From: Roridomyces roridus | Taxonomy: Eukaryota > Basidiomycota > Agaricomycetes > Agaricales > Mycenaceae | NCBI GenBank assembly: GCA_029378245.1 | Contig: JARKIF010000059.1 | Location: 62,001-126,000 of the forward strand | DNA length: 64,000 bases | Reading direction: 5' to 3' | Shown: positions 23,205 through 35,560 of the stretch, piece after piece | How positions within the stretch are numbered: the stretch's first letter is position 1 | Layout of the letters: every line of letters begins with the position of its first letter | Notes under the pieces: generated by a model | Database searches by the model: none | What the model was told of the DNA's origin: nothing | What the model saw: the letters and a program-made list of their open reading frames with translations, nothing else | Position numbers and translations under genes: made by a program

Positions 23205-26200
23205 ATGCCACAGGAACCAGACGCCGGCACTGCGGTCACCGACATAGGCATCTTGACCTCCGTCCCGTATGTCCACCCCACGATGGAGAAGGACAAGACC
23301 GGCAGCGGCAGTTTCGACGACGAGAAACAGTCTCTCTCCGACGCCGAGAAGGAGGTGGCTTCTGGCGCCATTGGGCACGGCGACGACATCGTCGACGCGA
23401 AGGGTGAGCACGCGGGTCCTTTTTCTGTTATCTACGCTCTAAATATCTCTTATCGCAGGGGACGACGACGATCCAGCATATTCCGCGCTCCCTCGTCTCG
23501 TGCGAGAGCTCTGCGATTTCGAGGACGACCCCTCCACGCCCGTGCTCACCTGGAGGTGTGTATCCACATCCGCTTAAACGCCGGCTTATGACTTCACCCC
23601 AGATTCTTCGTGCTTTCTGCGGTGTTCACAGCCCTCGGCGCGTGGCTGACACAGATGGGTTTCTTTCGTGTAGGCTGTTCATCTTCGTCCGCATCCCATA
23701 GCTGACGAAGGTGCCAGACGACATATGTCCCGTATTCCAGTGCGCCTTCTCTTGACTTGGCTTGGCATTATACCCAACCCGTCGCCGTGCAGTCTATTTT
23801 GTGCAAATCGGCGCCCTCTATTTCGGGAAACTCCTCGCCGCCGCACTGCCGTCGCGCAAGGTTGGATTCGGCAAGTATAGCTTCGATTTGGTGGGTAACT
23901 TGGATTCTTTAACCACACCCACATGCTGACGGTGCCGGTGGTGATAGAACCCTGGTCCTTTTTCTGTCAAAGTAAGAGAATTCCCATTCAAGTTCCGAGA
24001 TATCGGTAAACACTTTCCAGGAACATGTGGCAATCGTCTTGGCGTACGTGGTTGTTTATCTTGCACCTCAATGCGGTCGAATTATCCCACAGGGCCAACA
24101 CTGGTGCGACGAACAACCTGGGCGACTACGTCCTCACCCCCCTCGCTGTATTCTATGACAAGGTGCGTTGTCATGTTCAAACTCAACTCTCACCTTATCC
24201 CCGCTTTATAGCCGATGAACGGATGGCTGGCGATTTTGTTCATGTGGAGCGCCGTATTCATCGGTTTCTCATTCGCCACTCTCGCACGGACTTTTTTGAT
24301 TGATAATCCTGTTACGGTGGGTGGCAGCTTTCCTCTCGGCTGGTGTGTCTGAGGCAGATAATCTGCAGGTGTTTCCCTTGACGCTGCAACAAGTCTCGGT
24401 GTTCAAAGCCATGCGAGCTAGTTTCGAATTCGATGCAAAGACGGCGAAGAGACAAATGCGGGTATTCTGGTATACGATCTTGGGTGTATTTCTGTGGCAG
24501 GTACGTCTCATCATGCACCCGCTCAACTAATTCTCATCTGCCCCAAGTTCCTGCGTAAATTTTGCTCCTCATATTCCATTAATGTAGACTGATTTTGCCA
24601 TAGCCGAGTACATTTTCCCCTTCACCTCTTCGCTGGCATTCCTCTGCTGGGTCACCGATAACCCTACAGCCAACTTTCTCGGCTCTGGGTTCGTGCCTCC
24701 TTTAGTCCATACATAATGTCGATCACTGATTCGTTTCTCAGCCTCGGCGGTGCCGGCCTGCTCAACATAACCCTCGACTGGTCCAACATCGGCTCCACTC
24801 TCGTGTACTATCCCTACTGGGCCCAAGTCAACATGTTCGCCGCGTTCGTCCTGGGCGCGTGGATCCTCGTCCCTATTGGCGCCCTCGGTGGCGCATGGCA
24901 GAATGATGTCTATCCAATGCAGACGCAGGACCTCTTCCTTTCGAACGGGTCCAGCTATCCCGTGTCTTTGCTGTTGAACCCGGATTATAGTCTGAATGAG
25001 GAGCTGTTTGATGAGATTGGGCCGCCGGGGATGTCGGCGCAGTTGCGGTGGGGGTATTTCTTCTCGTGAGTGGAACGCCTCTTTTTCTTCTGATCGCACA
25101 AGCTGACTGGATATATAGATACACCGCTTACCTCGGCGCCTTCGTGAGCCTCCTGCTCTTCCAGGGCCCCATGCTGCTCGACACCCTCAAATCCATTCGT
25201 TCTGGAAATCGTCTGTACAAGGACAAGCTCTGTCAGCTCATGGAGCCTTACCCCAAGGTCCCGCTCTGGTGGAATCTCGGGTTGTTTATCGTCCCCTCTG
25301 GGGTCATCATCGCACTTGGGGCCACGGGCAAGCTATATCTTCCAGTTTATACGATTTTCATCGCGTTAGGGTTCGGTGGTCTCATTGTGAGTTCTGATCG
25401 AGTATGGTATGGTCGTTTGCTTACCGGGGGTCGTCAGGTCGTGCCAATGGCGTACGTGTTCGCCGTTTCGGGATATCAGGTCCCCGTCGGGTGAGTTTGT
25501 GTGCTTCCTTCTGAATCCTGCATCTCATCCATGCTACCTAGGTATTTCAACGAGCTGCTCTACGGATACCTCATCAACGCCGGCGGCTCGAGACACCCTG
25601 TCGGGTCCTTGGCGTATCGCACCATATCGGGGCAGTGCTGGTACGAGGCGTGCAACATGTTGTCGGATATGAAGTTGGGTCATTACGTGCGCAGGGTTTA
25701 TCTTTTTCAAGTCGATCATTGACTGAGTCCTCCTCAGTTCCATATCCCTCCGCGGACAACCCTGTTCGCCCAGGTGTGGGGAATTCTGATCGGTGTACCC
25801 GTCAAGTAAGAATGTCGTCTATATCACTTCGCATGCACACCCTGACCACACACTCACAGCTACGCCACCATACTCTGGGTGGTCAACACTAAGCGAGACT
25901 TTCTCGACGGCTCGAAAATTGACCCCAACAATCAATGGACTGTGCGTATCCATATAACGTATATTCCCAACGGACTAAACCCTTGGTCCAGGGTCAAACT
26001 GTCATCTCGCTGAACAACCAGGGTATCGCTTTCGCGCTTGTCGGTCCCAAGAAACTCTTTGCCAGTTCGATGTACACCATCCTCGTACGTGCATTCTCAG
26101 TTCTGCCTCTTTATTTGTTGGCTGAGGGATTCTGTTAGCCGTATGGGTTTATCCTGGGCGCCGTCTGCCCCATAATTCTGTACCTCCTCCATCGCCGGTG

Positions 26201-26563
26201 GCCCAAAGGTGGCTTCAACCTGGTTAACATCCCAGTACGTTGTCCCTCCTCCCTTCCTCCTCCCTCCCTCCCATCTCACGTCCCCAGATCTTCGCCACGA
26301 CCATGGAGAATTACTACGGCAACATCTCAGTCTCAACCTTCACCTGGTTCATCCTCGGCAGCATCAACCACCTCTACTTCAAACGCTACAAGTACAAATT
26401 CTGGAAGACGTATGCGTATCTTGCGGGCGCTGCGGCTGATACGGGGTATAATTTGAATATGCTTGTCATCTTTATTGCGTTTTCGGCGATCAAGACGACG
26501 ACGGCGCCGCACTGGTGGGGAAATAATGAGACGTCGGTGGAGAGGTGTTTTCCGAGGGCGTAG
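23205..26563 (+). CDS. OPT-family oligopeptide transporter
   Basis: Proton-coupled plasma-membrane importer of small peptides (possibly glutathione or metal chelates) of the oligopeptide transporter family. About 790 residues over roughly 16-18 exons. The acidic cytoplasmic N-terminus (MPQEPDAGTAV..., DDDDPAYSALPRLVRELCDFEDDPSTPVLTWR) carries the family's ED.P...VR..V..DDP-like lead into TM1. Later landmarks are NPGPFSVKEHVAI, ANTGATNNLGDY, FPLTLQQVSVFKAMR, PEYIFPFTSSLAFLCW, GLLNITLDWSNIG, VPMAYVFAVSGYQVPVGYFNELLYGY, GSLAYRTISGQCWYEACN, LGHYV.. with FHIPPRTTLFAQVWG, and the closing ATTMENYYGN and AADTGYNLN. The ATG at 23205 is chosen because it starts the acidic head; an upstream in-frame codon is not ATG. 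It ends ERCFPRA before TAG. No lesion found. Confidence 0.93.
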
Positions 26564-27031
26564 GGATGAGTCAAGTTTGGTGGGATGGATGTACATATGT
26601 GCTACAAAGTATGTACGATATTGATGTGGCAAACCAAGATCATACGATGCAACAGGCAGTTCGGATAGTCACTGCTCCTCGTTCGAATCGTGTTGCGCCT
26701 TGCTGCGATATGTTTCATCTTTTTGAAGTTTCACGCGACCACTGGTTAGTTGAATCTGCATTGACTCCAACTAGTTGCTTCCACGCCGCAATAGCGATCT
26801 CGCCATTTGGGGCTTTGACTCGCCAGAGCTGACAGTGAGAACTAAAGGTTGAACTTCTGGTTCACCTTGGAATGGCCTGATTCCGAGTCGAAACGATGGC
26901 ACACGGACAACTGTGAAACTGAGTGACTTCAACAGCCACTGTGGCTGAGCCACAACATCTTCACTTCTCTCGATTCGCACTGGTGACATTAGTATCGACA
27001 TAACTTTCATACAGATTACAAACTCGTCATC
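26564..27031. other. Convergent 3' spacer
   Basis: Spacer of about 470 bp between the ends of the plus-strand OPT gene and the minus-strand DHA2 gene. It must hold both 3' UTRs. No gene seen. Confidence 0.6.
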
Positions 27032-29311
27032 CTATGCACCCACGCCCATCTCCACCTTCCTCCCCTTTACACTCTTCCACTCCATCGCCAAACTCCCAAA
27101 AATCGACAACGCACCCATAGCCACACTAACATAAAACGCATTGACCAACGCAAGATTGTAGACCTCCAACACGGCAGGCAGTAGGCTCACATCCACCGCC
27201 GCCACAACACCCTGCAACGACGTCGCCCCAGTGTTGAGCACAATAGCGGGATCCACACCCGGAACGTCCCTCTTCAACCCCGCCACCAGCTTGTTGGTAA
27301 AGACGTTCTGTCCGACGGAGATGAACAGCGAGCCGCCTAGGGTCTGCATGAACATGACCACCGACGTCCCCGTCGGCACATCTGCTAGACTGAGTACAGT
27401 CTGCGCCGCCATGATAGGTTGCTGAAGACCCAGCCCCACGCCAATGCCGAACATCGCTTGGTACCCGATCCACATTGCGTGTCCCGTGTGGACTTTGAAG
27501 GTGGATAGCAATCCGGCGCCGACGCCCATGAGGATGGAGGAAAGGATCATGAGGGGAGTGTAGTACCCGATGGCGGCGACACCGACGCCGCCCAGGAGAG
27601 AGGCGAAGACGACGCCTAGGACTTGAGGGAGATTGTCGATGCCGCTTTTGACGGCGGTTGTGCCTGGTCGGGGTGAGTCGGGGAAAGTAGAATTTGGTGG
27701 TGTACGGACCTTTGATTGCCTGCGTGAAGGATGAGCAAAGCAATTGAAATTAAACCACTACTCACCTGGAACCATATCGGAATCTACGCCCCAAGTCAGA
27801 AAAGGCAACACCAGATTAGAAGCACGCACGAAATACACCAATAACAAAAACGACGCCCCCAACGAAAGAGAGAAAAACGATCCCGCAAGCATACTCCTGT
27901 TCTTCATGATTCTCGGCGGCACTGTCCCCATATCGCCCTTCCAAATTTGTATGCACACAAAGGCAGTGATGAGGACGCCAAAGAGAACGAAGAGCGCGAT
28001 GATGCGGCCGTTGGACCAGGGGTACTTGGAGCCGCCCCATTGGAGGGCGAGGAGCAGGCACACGATTCCTGGGATGAAAACGATCTGGAAGAGTTGAATG
28101 AAGGCGGAAGGCAAATGAATAGAGGACAAACCGAGCCCCAGGGGTCAAACTGGTTCAGACGCTTTAGGAGAGGCATCGACTCGGATTTCCGGGCGCGCAT
28201 GGGTAGCTTGAAGAAGAGCGCGATGACAAAGAGCGTAACGCCGCCTACGGGACCGTGAGTTAGCGTACTTCACGAAAAGGCGTGCTTGCCGATGGGTAGG
28301 TTCTGCTTGGCACGTTAGATGTAGTGCGATGAGAGCAAAGAGTCATACGATAAAGAAGCCTTAAGTTGGATCAATAGCCATCGAGTTGAGTTCAAGTTGT
28401 TACTCACACCAGCGCCATGTAACCTTGTCCGTGAACGCGCCTGGATGGGTCAACTCCTTATTCTGTGTCAAGCAACAGCCGAGCACCACTTACCACCCAT
28501 GAGTGGTCCTGCTACGCTCGCGACGCCGTACATGGCCGATATAAGCCCAGTGTAAATCGGGCGCTTCTCCAACGGCACGATATGAGACAGAATGACCATG
28601 GCCCCGTTGAAGATCCCCGCACTGCCGAGACCCGCTACAGCGCGTCCGACGATGAGAGCATTTGATGTTGGGGCGACGCCACAGACGAGGGAGCCGAGTT
28701 CAAAGACACAGATTGCGCCGATGAACACCTGAGGTCGGTGAGTTGGGTGAGAGCTTGGATGGGTTGCGCACCCATTTTATGTTGAGGAAGGAATAAAGAC
28801 GGCCAAAGAGTAGCTGGAAGGATGCTGTCGTGAGGAGGTAGGAAGACCCATACCAACCTGCCCATTCGAGATGAGTGTCCGCCTTTCCAGAAGATATGAC
28901 GACGCACCGACATCATCGAGACTTTTGAAATGGTCGGTGATTTTTGGCTGCGGCGACTCGGTGATGGAAGAAAACCGGGACAGAAGACACGCACGATGGC
29001 TGTCGCGATGATAGTATTGTCCTGTAGCGCATGATCTCAGTCCAAAGCACACCAGAGAGGAGTTCGACCCGGCGCACCAGAGCCACCAGAAAGACTGCAA
29101 AGCAAAGGGCAGTGCAGATGAGCGCAAGCTTGAAGCCCGTGGGGTAGTGTAGCTCTACCGAGCCATTTTCGTCTTGAGCTTGAGCCGCCACGTCAAGATG
29201 GCCGTCCTTCGAGTCCGCCTCCTTCAAGTTTTCCTTCTCCGTGCTGCTGGAATGCTGAGGTTCAGAGATGAGAGTTGGCGCTGAGGACCTCGGCGGCGAG
29301 GAGTCTGCCAT
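27032..29311 (-). CDS. MFS drug:H+ antiporter, DHA2 (14-TMS) type
   Basis: Proton-driven exporter in the plasma membrane, typical for toxic or secondary metabolites and antifungals. The protein begins with a Ser/Glu-rich cytoplasmic head ([12 protein letters not shown]...). TM1 reads [19 protein letters not shown], followed by an exon with [13 protein letters not shown] and the conserved [17 protein letters not shown]. The antiporter motif C region is [21 protein letters not shown], then [29 protein letters not shown] and ...LALQWGG. The C-terminal half contains [25 protein letters not shown] and [20 protein letters not shown], a DHA2 hallmark. It ends KVEMGVGA before TAG at 27032. About 560 residues in roughly ten exons. 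It converges with the OPT gene. No regulator is adjacent. Confidence 0.92.
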
Positions 29312-30101
29312 TACGACGTTGTCGCGGAGAAACGGAGTCAGAGCGCGGATGCGATGTGGGAGAAGTCAAGTATTTATGCTCTTGATCACACCACCTGATA
29401 CATATCAACTCGGGCCGTACGGTTGGATTCGGAAGAAGCAAGCCAGACGCCAGAGAACACAAATCCACGGACAGAAGAGCAAGATGCTTTGATGCAGCCG
29501 AGGCTGCGATATGGTGAGTTTTCCGATTGCCGCGGCGCCGCAAAAAAAAACCTCCACTCAACCTTCACTCAACATCAACCTTTACCACTTGAGTCAAACA
29601 GGCCTCATCATCAGAGGCCTTTTTTCCGACCAACAGATGAATCTCCCTTCTTTTGGAAATTAGCACGTGCGCACATTAACTGACGACATGTTCGTGAATC
29701 GTAAAGATCTCGGGAGCTGAGGACCGTTTCGCGCCGTTGGCAGAAACTGTAAAATGCTGAGTTTAGAACCGACATGGATATTCGTCTCGCGCGCTGCGAG
29801 TCAAGACAGCAGAAAATCGGCAAATTGCAAAAATTAGCCTCCCTGCATCAAGATCACAGTGCGTTCGAGTAATGCTGAACAATTCGGGCTGGGGAGGACT
29901 AGAGGCAGACGATTGCAATTCACAAGTAACGGCAGAGAAACAGCAAGGCAGTGAAATAAGTAGGAGCAACGAGACGAGTTGGGCCTTGACAATTGATGAT
30001 TGATCGATGGTTGAAATTTTTTGAAACCTGAACGTTCAACTTCCAGGCGCACTGCACGTCATTATGTATGTGGGCTCAGTAGCACTGCTGCCAGTCTCCG
30101 C
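29312..30101. other. Intergenic, nothing recognised
   Basis: About 790 bp containing the upstream region of the DHA2 gene and the 5' flank of the tRNA gene. No coding features. Confidence 0.5.
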
Positions 30102-30234
30102 GGTTGGATGGCCGAGCGGTCTAAGGCGCCAGACTAAGGATCAGCGTCGTGCCTGACGTTTCTTGTTTCATCGTACCTCCGGTGCGTTGGATATCTGGTC
30201 TTTCGGGGCGTGGGTTCGAATCCCACTCCAATCA
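30102..30234 (+). tRNA. tRNA-Leu(AAG) with 53-bp intron
   Basis: Folds as a class II tRNA. Acceptor strands GGTTGGA and TCCAATC pair (one G-T), with discriminator A at 30234. The D arm TGGCCGAGCGGTCTAAGGCG is a eukaryotic A box. The anticodon stem CCAGA/TCTGG encloses loop CT-AAG-GA. The T arm GTGGGTTCGAATCCCAC holds the B box GGTTCGAATCC, and an 11-nt variable arm is typical of leucine. The intron (30140-30192) sits one base 3' of the anticodon, the universal nuclear position. The mature length would be 80 nt. Confidence 0.93.
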
Positions 30235-30646
30235 GCATCCTTTTGCTTCATTACTCAGGAAACTATATTCTTGTGAACCAGATATGCCCAAACACTTGGA
30301 ACGCAAAAGACCATTCCAATGCAGAACTCAGGCTATGACAGAAGTCTCTGGTATCCGACTCTCATCCTCTCTCATCATCCTCGTGTCTCTCTGCAGACTG
30401 CGCCATGAGCTAGCAGCAGTTCTGCGATCTCCCCAAGATGTCACCATAATCCTTCTTCTTGGCCACACTCGACGGACTCCGACTCGTACCTACCAGCGCG
30501 AGGCAACCGCGCCATGTTCAGATATAAAGCGGCGTTCGATTCCCCCGGGGGTAATATTCTGGGAGTCGGAGTGAACATTTTTACACAGGCACTGAGCCCA
30601 TCTACAAATATAATGCGGGTTAGAATAAACTCCCTCCGACTCGACT

Positions 30647-31947
30647 TCACGCCGAGCACACTCCAACAGACACACAATCCCTCCATGCAGCGTACATCAA
30701 GACAACAAAATTATTGCCTTCGGGACTACTCGCCAGAATCAGCTTCTAAAGTCACGCAGAGAAGAACCACACACCTGCCAGCCGTGTAAGGCTCCGTATC
30801 CAACCACCCGTACGGATTAACCGCAGGCGTGGCCGTTCCATTTTGCGTGATATGCGGATTCCCCTGTGCGTCCTTCCCACCAAGCGTCCGTCGAATCCCA
30901 TCCGCAAAAGACACGTACGTCGCCGGAGGAAAGTCTTTCGGAGTCATCACGACCATCCGATACGCGACGGACGCAAGGAGTGCGCTCCCTGAAATCTCAC
31001 CGAATCCATGTCCATCCGTCGACATGTCGTTCAGGTAATTGCGGAGCAGACCGCCGTCCATCGGTGCTTTCCTCGCGCCGTCTATGATCTCCTTGATCCA
31101 GGCGGTGAGATTGGCGATGGCACTAGCGCGCCAGGGCGTCCCGTTTGAAACGGGCGCTTTGATGATGCTGGCGAGGACACGGGCCATCCCGGCTGCGGCC
31201 CATCCGTTGCCCGTACTCCACAGCCCCGGGTCGGCGCTCTGCGGTCCAACAATGTGGGCCCATAGACCGTTCGTGGTGGACGTACCCGTGGGGGAGGGCG
31301 TCGTGGAGTTGGAGTTGAATAGGAGGACTTGGCGGTAGAGTAGACATTGTTCGTATGCGGTGAAGAGGAGGGATGAGTTGAGCGAGTCAGCGGCAAAGTA
31401 AGCTATAAAGGGAGGTGCCATGTACATGAAGTCTGCCCTGCGTCCAAAACATCAGCATATTCTTGGATGTATGGAAAGAAGGCACACACCAGAGTTCGGG
31501 CACATCATCCCGGTGTGAGATCGCCCCATTTGACCAGCGCGGTGCCTTATTTAGGAGATAATCGATTTCGCTCTGGGCCGCCGTCGCATATGTGTTGTTT
31601 GTTTTTCCGAGCATCACTGCAGCAACGCCTAGACTGGCCGGATCGCCAACCGCTCCGCTCCCATCGTCAAGGCCGTCCAGCCCCAGCTCAATATTCGCCT
31701 CGGCGTAAGAGAGGGGGGCGACCCATGCTGGTGGGACGCTGAGAACTGGAAATGGCGCAGAGCCAAAGACAGAGAGGACAGCCGAGTCGAGTTCGAGGAA
31801 GGCTTCGGCGGCGGTGCCGTACTCCCACGAGTGGCTTGGGAGGGAATGTGCGAGGGCTGAGACGGCGGAGATATCGAATCCTGGGTTGAAGGGTGTTGTG
31901 GACTGCGAAGCAATGAGGCCAATGACCGAGGTCAAGTTGGTGGACAT
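30647..31947 (-). CDS. Six-hairpin glycosidase-like protein (GH88/GH105 fold)
   Basis: Likely an alpha/alpha-barrel hydrolase related to unsaturated uronyl or rhamnogalacturonyl hydrolases, acting on plant or microbial polysaccharide fragments. Landmarks in order: SHSWEYGTAAEAFLELD near the N-terminus, GDPASLGVAAVMLG, RDDVPELWADFMYMAPPFIAYFA (the Asp-rich catalytic region of this fold), GLWAHIV, LWSTGNGWAAAGMARVLASI, NYLNDMSTDGHGFGEISGSALLA and NPYGWLDTEPYTAG. The last exon gives PEGNNFVVLMYAAWRDC and ends CVSVGVCSA at 30647. Introns follow ELW and TAG. The ATG at 31947 is the first in frame but leaves no signal peptide; a leader exon upstream of about 32000 may be missed. The exact GH family cannot be assigned by eye. 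Confidence 0.75.
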
Positions 31948-32689
31948 GGAGGGAGGAGGGAAAGAGCGGTGTGTGGCGTTACATGAACCTGAGAGAAGTT
32001 TCAATTCTATCTGTCACTGTGTAATTAGTTTGATTATCTCCGCCAACAAATGTTGGGTTCTCTCCAGGCCAGGTGCAGATTTCTGCCGAGCCACAAGACT
32101 GGACACTCCGACGCAGCAAAGTCTGCCTGCGGCAAGGAAGGAAGAATCAAATCAGCCCACGAAGTTGCCTGGGCAATGAATGCTGGAACGTGCCTTTTCT
32201 TGATTGATCAATTTCCCTCAGGTACGGGGACGGAGATTCTACGGTGGACGAGTGACGTTGTGTGAAAGAAGGATTCGGGGGTGCCTCACTCGGGCGGGCT
32301 CAAGGCGGGCTTGATGTGTCTTGATTTCGATCCAGGTGCAAGAGCTCTGGGACTTGTGGCATGTCAGGCTCCGCCTTTGAGAATCAGATCGTCGATTCTT
32401 GAATGCTCGGTCAACGACGCTCCGAGTCATTCCGGGACTCCGAGTCAATTATCCAGCTTCGGTCCTTCGGAGCCCTTCCATCGACATCCGGAGGCGATTC
32501 AGAAGACATCTTGAATTCTTGAGAGCAACGAAGGCCCCGCATGCAAGGCAGATCCAGGCGGCGGGAAAGCACCGAAAATACCGATGACGGCAAGATGACA
32601 AGGACAAGAGGTAGCGTGCCGATTTGCCGATGTCGTGTCACGCGCAGATCATGATCTTGTCAGCAACCCACAGCAACCAGTAATACACG

Positions 32690-33460
32690 CGGAGCTGTCA
32701 AACGGCTGATCGGCAGTGGATGATGGCGGAAGCCAGTGCCAGCTAGCAAACCCATTGCCGCTCGGCAGTGGATGTCACTGGCTTCCGGCGGGACTCAGTG
32801 GAATCCATTGAGTTCCTCCGTCGAGTGTTCGGCCATGGTTCACTTGCTGAATCCATTGATGTTCGCATTGTGCAGAGCCAAATGCCTGACTGGAATAATG
32901 GAATCACTGGATGCACAGGTGAAATGCCGGCGGATTCCACTGAATTCCAGCGGGATTCCTAGATCTCTGAGCCTTGAGGCTTTCACAAGCCGAACCTTCT
33001 TTCCAAATTTGCCATTGACTTTCCAACATTGAACACCATCAAAATATTGTCACATTGAATCAGATTCAACCCATGAAAGACAGACGAACATAATGGAATC
33101 CACCGAAAGCCCACGGCATCCACTGGCATCCATCATCAACACATCAGTGGTTGTTCAATCAGTGCCCTTGACTTGCACGCTGTTGAACCCCATTATTAAT
33201 ACAGTTACGTGTTAGAAACCTAGGCAGGCCTCTATTGTATGCAGTCAAAATCTCAGTTGAAATTTCAAATATTCGTGAAAAGACCAGTGGAATCCAGCGG
33301 CTGAACTTTGGTAATGTAATTTGATGGAAGCCAGCGGCGATCATCAGAATGGGTCAAAGATCCGTCGGCAAACGATGTCAATCACTGTCTGCCAACGGCC
33401 GCCAATGTCCACCGGGGGCCACCGGTGGCCGCCAGCGACTCCCAGCGGCGGGTATATTAC
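32690..33460. repeat. Region built of short inverted TGGAATCCA-like motifs
   Basis: Over about 770 bp a palindromic motif close to TGGAATCCA(C/T)TGG recurs many times in both orientations (for example GTGGAATCCATTGAG at 32797, CTGAATCCATTGATG, GGATTCCACTGAATTCC, TGGAATCCACCG, CACTGGCATCCA, GTGGAATCCAGCGG). The left end also shows an inverted pair GCGGAAGCCAGTG / CACTGGCTTCCGGC. No protein is encoded. It looks like one or more motif-rich MITEs or a decayed satellite. 31948-32690 and 33460-33990 hold no recognised gene. Confidence 0.5.
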
Positions 33461-33990
33461 TCACAGCAACCACCATCATTGAGTTGTCCTCAGCGTGCTG
33501 CTCCCTCAGTCGCTGGCTCGATCCACTTGCTTGTCGCTTGGGCTCTTATTCAGGCGACCCGGCAACGTGGCCAAAGAGCAAGCCCGAAGCCCTACGCCGG
33601 GGCGTCCTTGGCATGCTCCATCTGTCCGACTCTCGCAGTCTCTCGGTCTTTCCAAGTCCTGTCGACATGCCACTGACAACTTTCGATCCTCTAGACGAGT
33701 CACGACCAATGTATCCAGTCTACCCATGACCCTATTACGGAGAAGCGGCACGTATAAGTAGTCCCTTGCTGGCCGACTTACTGTAATCTAAATATTTCTT
33801 GAATGACTCTCTGAAGAGCCCAATATTCCGCCAAATTATTTCATCATCGAAGACTGGAACACATATTACAATCGAATTCGAACTAGCCATTTTTTTCAGA
33901 CTTTTCCGCCTCTTTTCCTGCAGTCAAAAAATCCCCATCCGAGAAAACCAAACCAACACCTTCTCCTTCGTTGAAACCACACCTCCCCAT

Positions 33991-34399
33991 TCAAGGGCAG
34001 AAAACTCCATAGCTAAGCCACGCCGCATCGTCTCCCGACGCCTCGATAGTTCCCTCCGAGGCCGTGCTAATACGCTGAACCACCCCGCCTTGCTGGTTGG
34101 GCTGCGCGTACACCGAGATGTGGCAGTTGGGGTGAGTCTCCCCGACGTGCAGGCAGCGCTGACCGGGGTTGAAGTTCCCTTTGCAGGCGTGGGCGTTGAT
34201 GGTTGCTTGGGTGCAGGGGCCGATTGCGGTTCCGGGGACGCAGGTCGGGCCTGAGTTGAATGAGGAAAGCACACTCGGGAAAGGGACGGAGTGTATACGT
34301 ACTCCCAGTTCCGGTGCTAACGACGAAGGAGACCTGTCCAAGCGCGTATTGAGCGAGCGCAAGGACGACGCTGGTCGAGAAGGCAGTGGAGAACTTCAT
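33991..34399 (-). CDS. Small cysteine-rich secreted protein
   Basis: About 118 residues, two exons. Signal peptide MKFSTAFSTSVVLALAQYALG, then QVSFVVSTGTG. After one intron (GTACGT...CTCAG) come PTCVPGTAIGPC, HACKGNFNPGQRC, HPNCHISVYAQPNQQGGVV and AWLSYGVFCP ending at the TGA at 33991. Six cysteines in the mature part suggest three disulphides. No named domain recognised; size and features fit a small secreted protein of effector type. A TATAAGA lies about 60 bp upstream. A damaged paralogue sits about 0.6 kb further upstream in the same orientation. Confidence 0.8.
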
Positions 34400-34457
34400 C
34401 TTCTTGAATTAGTCTGGTTGTGAACTGACTGAAGAACACCTCGAAATCCTGGCGGTC

Positions 34458-34464
34458 TCTTATA
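34458..34464 (-). promoter_or_regulatory. TATA box of the small secreted protein gene
   Basis: TATAAGA on the minus strand, 59-65 bp before the ATG at 34399, in the expected place for the core promoter. Confidence 0.5.
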
Positions 34465-34989
34465 CTGTTGGCGAGTGCTATCTCCAATCAACCCTTCGTG
34501 CTCCATGTCCGTCTAAGGCTGAAGTCCGCTCGATGCCGAGCAGGAATGTCACTTATCGAGTTTCAACTCTGTCTCAAAGGTAGTATACTATACTTGGAAC
34601 GGCCGCACTCCTTTCGAGGTTTGATTTGAGCCACAGAAATGTGCCCCTACGAACGTGTGGTCTATCCAGAACTCGGATTGAAAGGGAGGAGGATCAACAA
34701 GATGCGTGCCTGAACTAAGTTGGTACGCCGAATGGATGCATGTGGACGGATGTTATCGTGGGTTCAACCACGTCAAACAGAGGAAGTATATTACGGATAC
34801 TCGTTTGCTAAGATTGCTCAACGAGTTATTGATAGACGTTCATAAAATTACAATGAAGCAAACAGGTTGAACGCCAATAGAATACAGAAGAGCTAGCGAT
34901 GCTGTATTCGGTTTCCACCTCATTTTCTTTGCATCTCCCACCAAAAAAAAACCTAAGCTTCGAAAGATTCCGCTCCCACCACGTTCAAT

Positions 34990-35560
34990 CAAGGTCAGAC
35001 AGCTTTTCAAACTAAGCCAAGCCGGATCCGGGGGCATCACCTCGATGGGTACCCCTAGGCCCGGCGCCACTGGTCCCATCTGATTCGGCTGCGTTTTTGT
35101 TCACCGAAGCGTGGCAATTGGGGTGAAGTTGCCTTTGCGGAAGTTCGGGTTGATGGTGGGTTTAGAGCAGCTGATTGCGGTACCAAAAGTGCAGGTCGGA
35201 TCTGGGGAGCCAGTCAGAAATTCCAAGGAGAGGAGGGTGGAAGGCGGAGCCTGAGGCCTGAGGGAGGGCGCAGACGTACTCGCGGTGCTTGTGCAAACGA
35301 CGAAGGTGATTTGGCCGAGCGCCTGCTGAGCGAGACTAGAGAGCTTGCGCAGAAGCCATATGAGCCACGTGATGGCTTTTTGGCCGTGCGCGTCATATGG
35401 CTCCACTCTGCCAAAATTGGCTCGTTGGAGCCATTGAATGGCTTTTGTACCTAAATTAGCCATATGACGCGCACGTCAAAAAAGCCATCCAATGGCTCGT
35501 ATGGCTCCTGCGCAAGCAGGGTAATGACCGTGCCAAGCACGTTGCCTGCAGATCACCCAA
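34990..35560 (-). pseudogene. Decayed paralogue of the small secreted protein
   Basis: Clearly homologous to the gene at 33991-34399. SLAQQALGQITFVVCTSTAS matches the leader end and first exon, and PTCTFGTAIS plus the stretch ending KGNF matches the second exon. After GNF about 30 bp coding GQRCLHVGET is missing, so the next block (ACCCCAATTGCCACGCTTCGG, equivalent to HPNCHIS in the intact copy) is reached out of frame and the frame stops at 35101. Homology continues without a frame down to about 34990 (GGCTTGGCTTAG). The signal-peptide region is also interrupted by a 175-bp MITE. Two independent lesions make it a pseudogene. Confidence 0.75.
35343..35517. mobile_element. 175-bp MITE with about 60-bp terminal inverted repeats
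   Basis: The ends GCTTGCGCAG and CTGCGCAAGC are perfect inverted repeats, and the inversion continues inward for about 60 bp (AGCCATA.GAGCCA, GTGCGCGTCATATGGCT), leaving a core of only about 55 bp. The sequence can fold into a near-complete hairpin. GAGCCAT/ATGGCTC motifs recur inside. It lies in the leader-peptide region of the pseudogene. No clear target duplication beyond 2-3 bp. Confidence 0.75.

Noticed and set aside
31948..32004. N-terminal extension of the glycosidase to 32004
   Set aside because: The opening codon there is TTG, not ATG, and the added residues form no leader.
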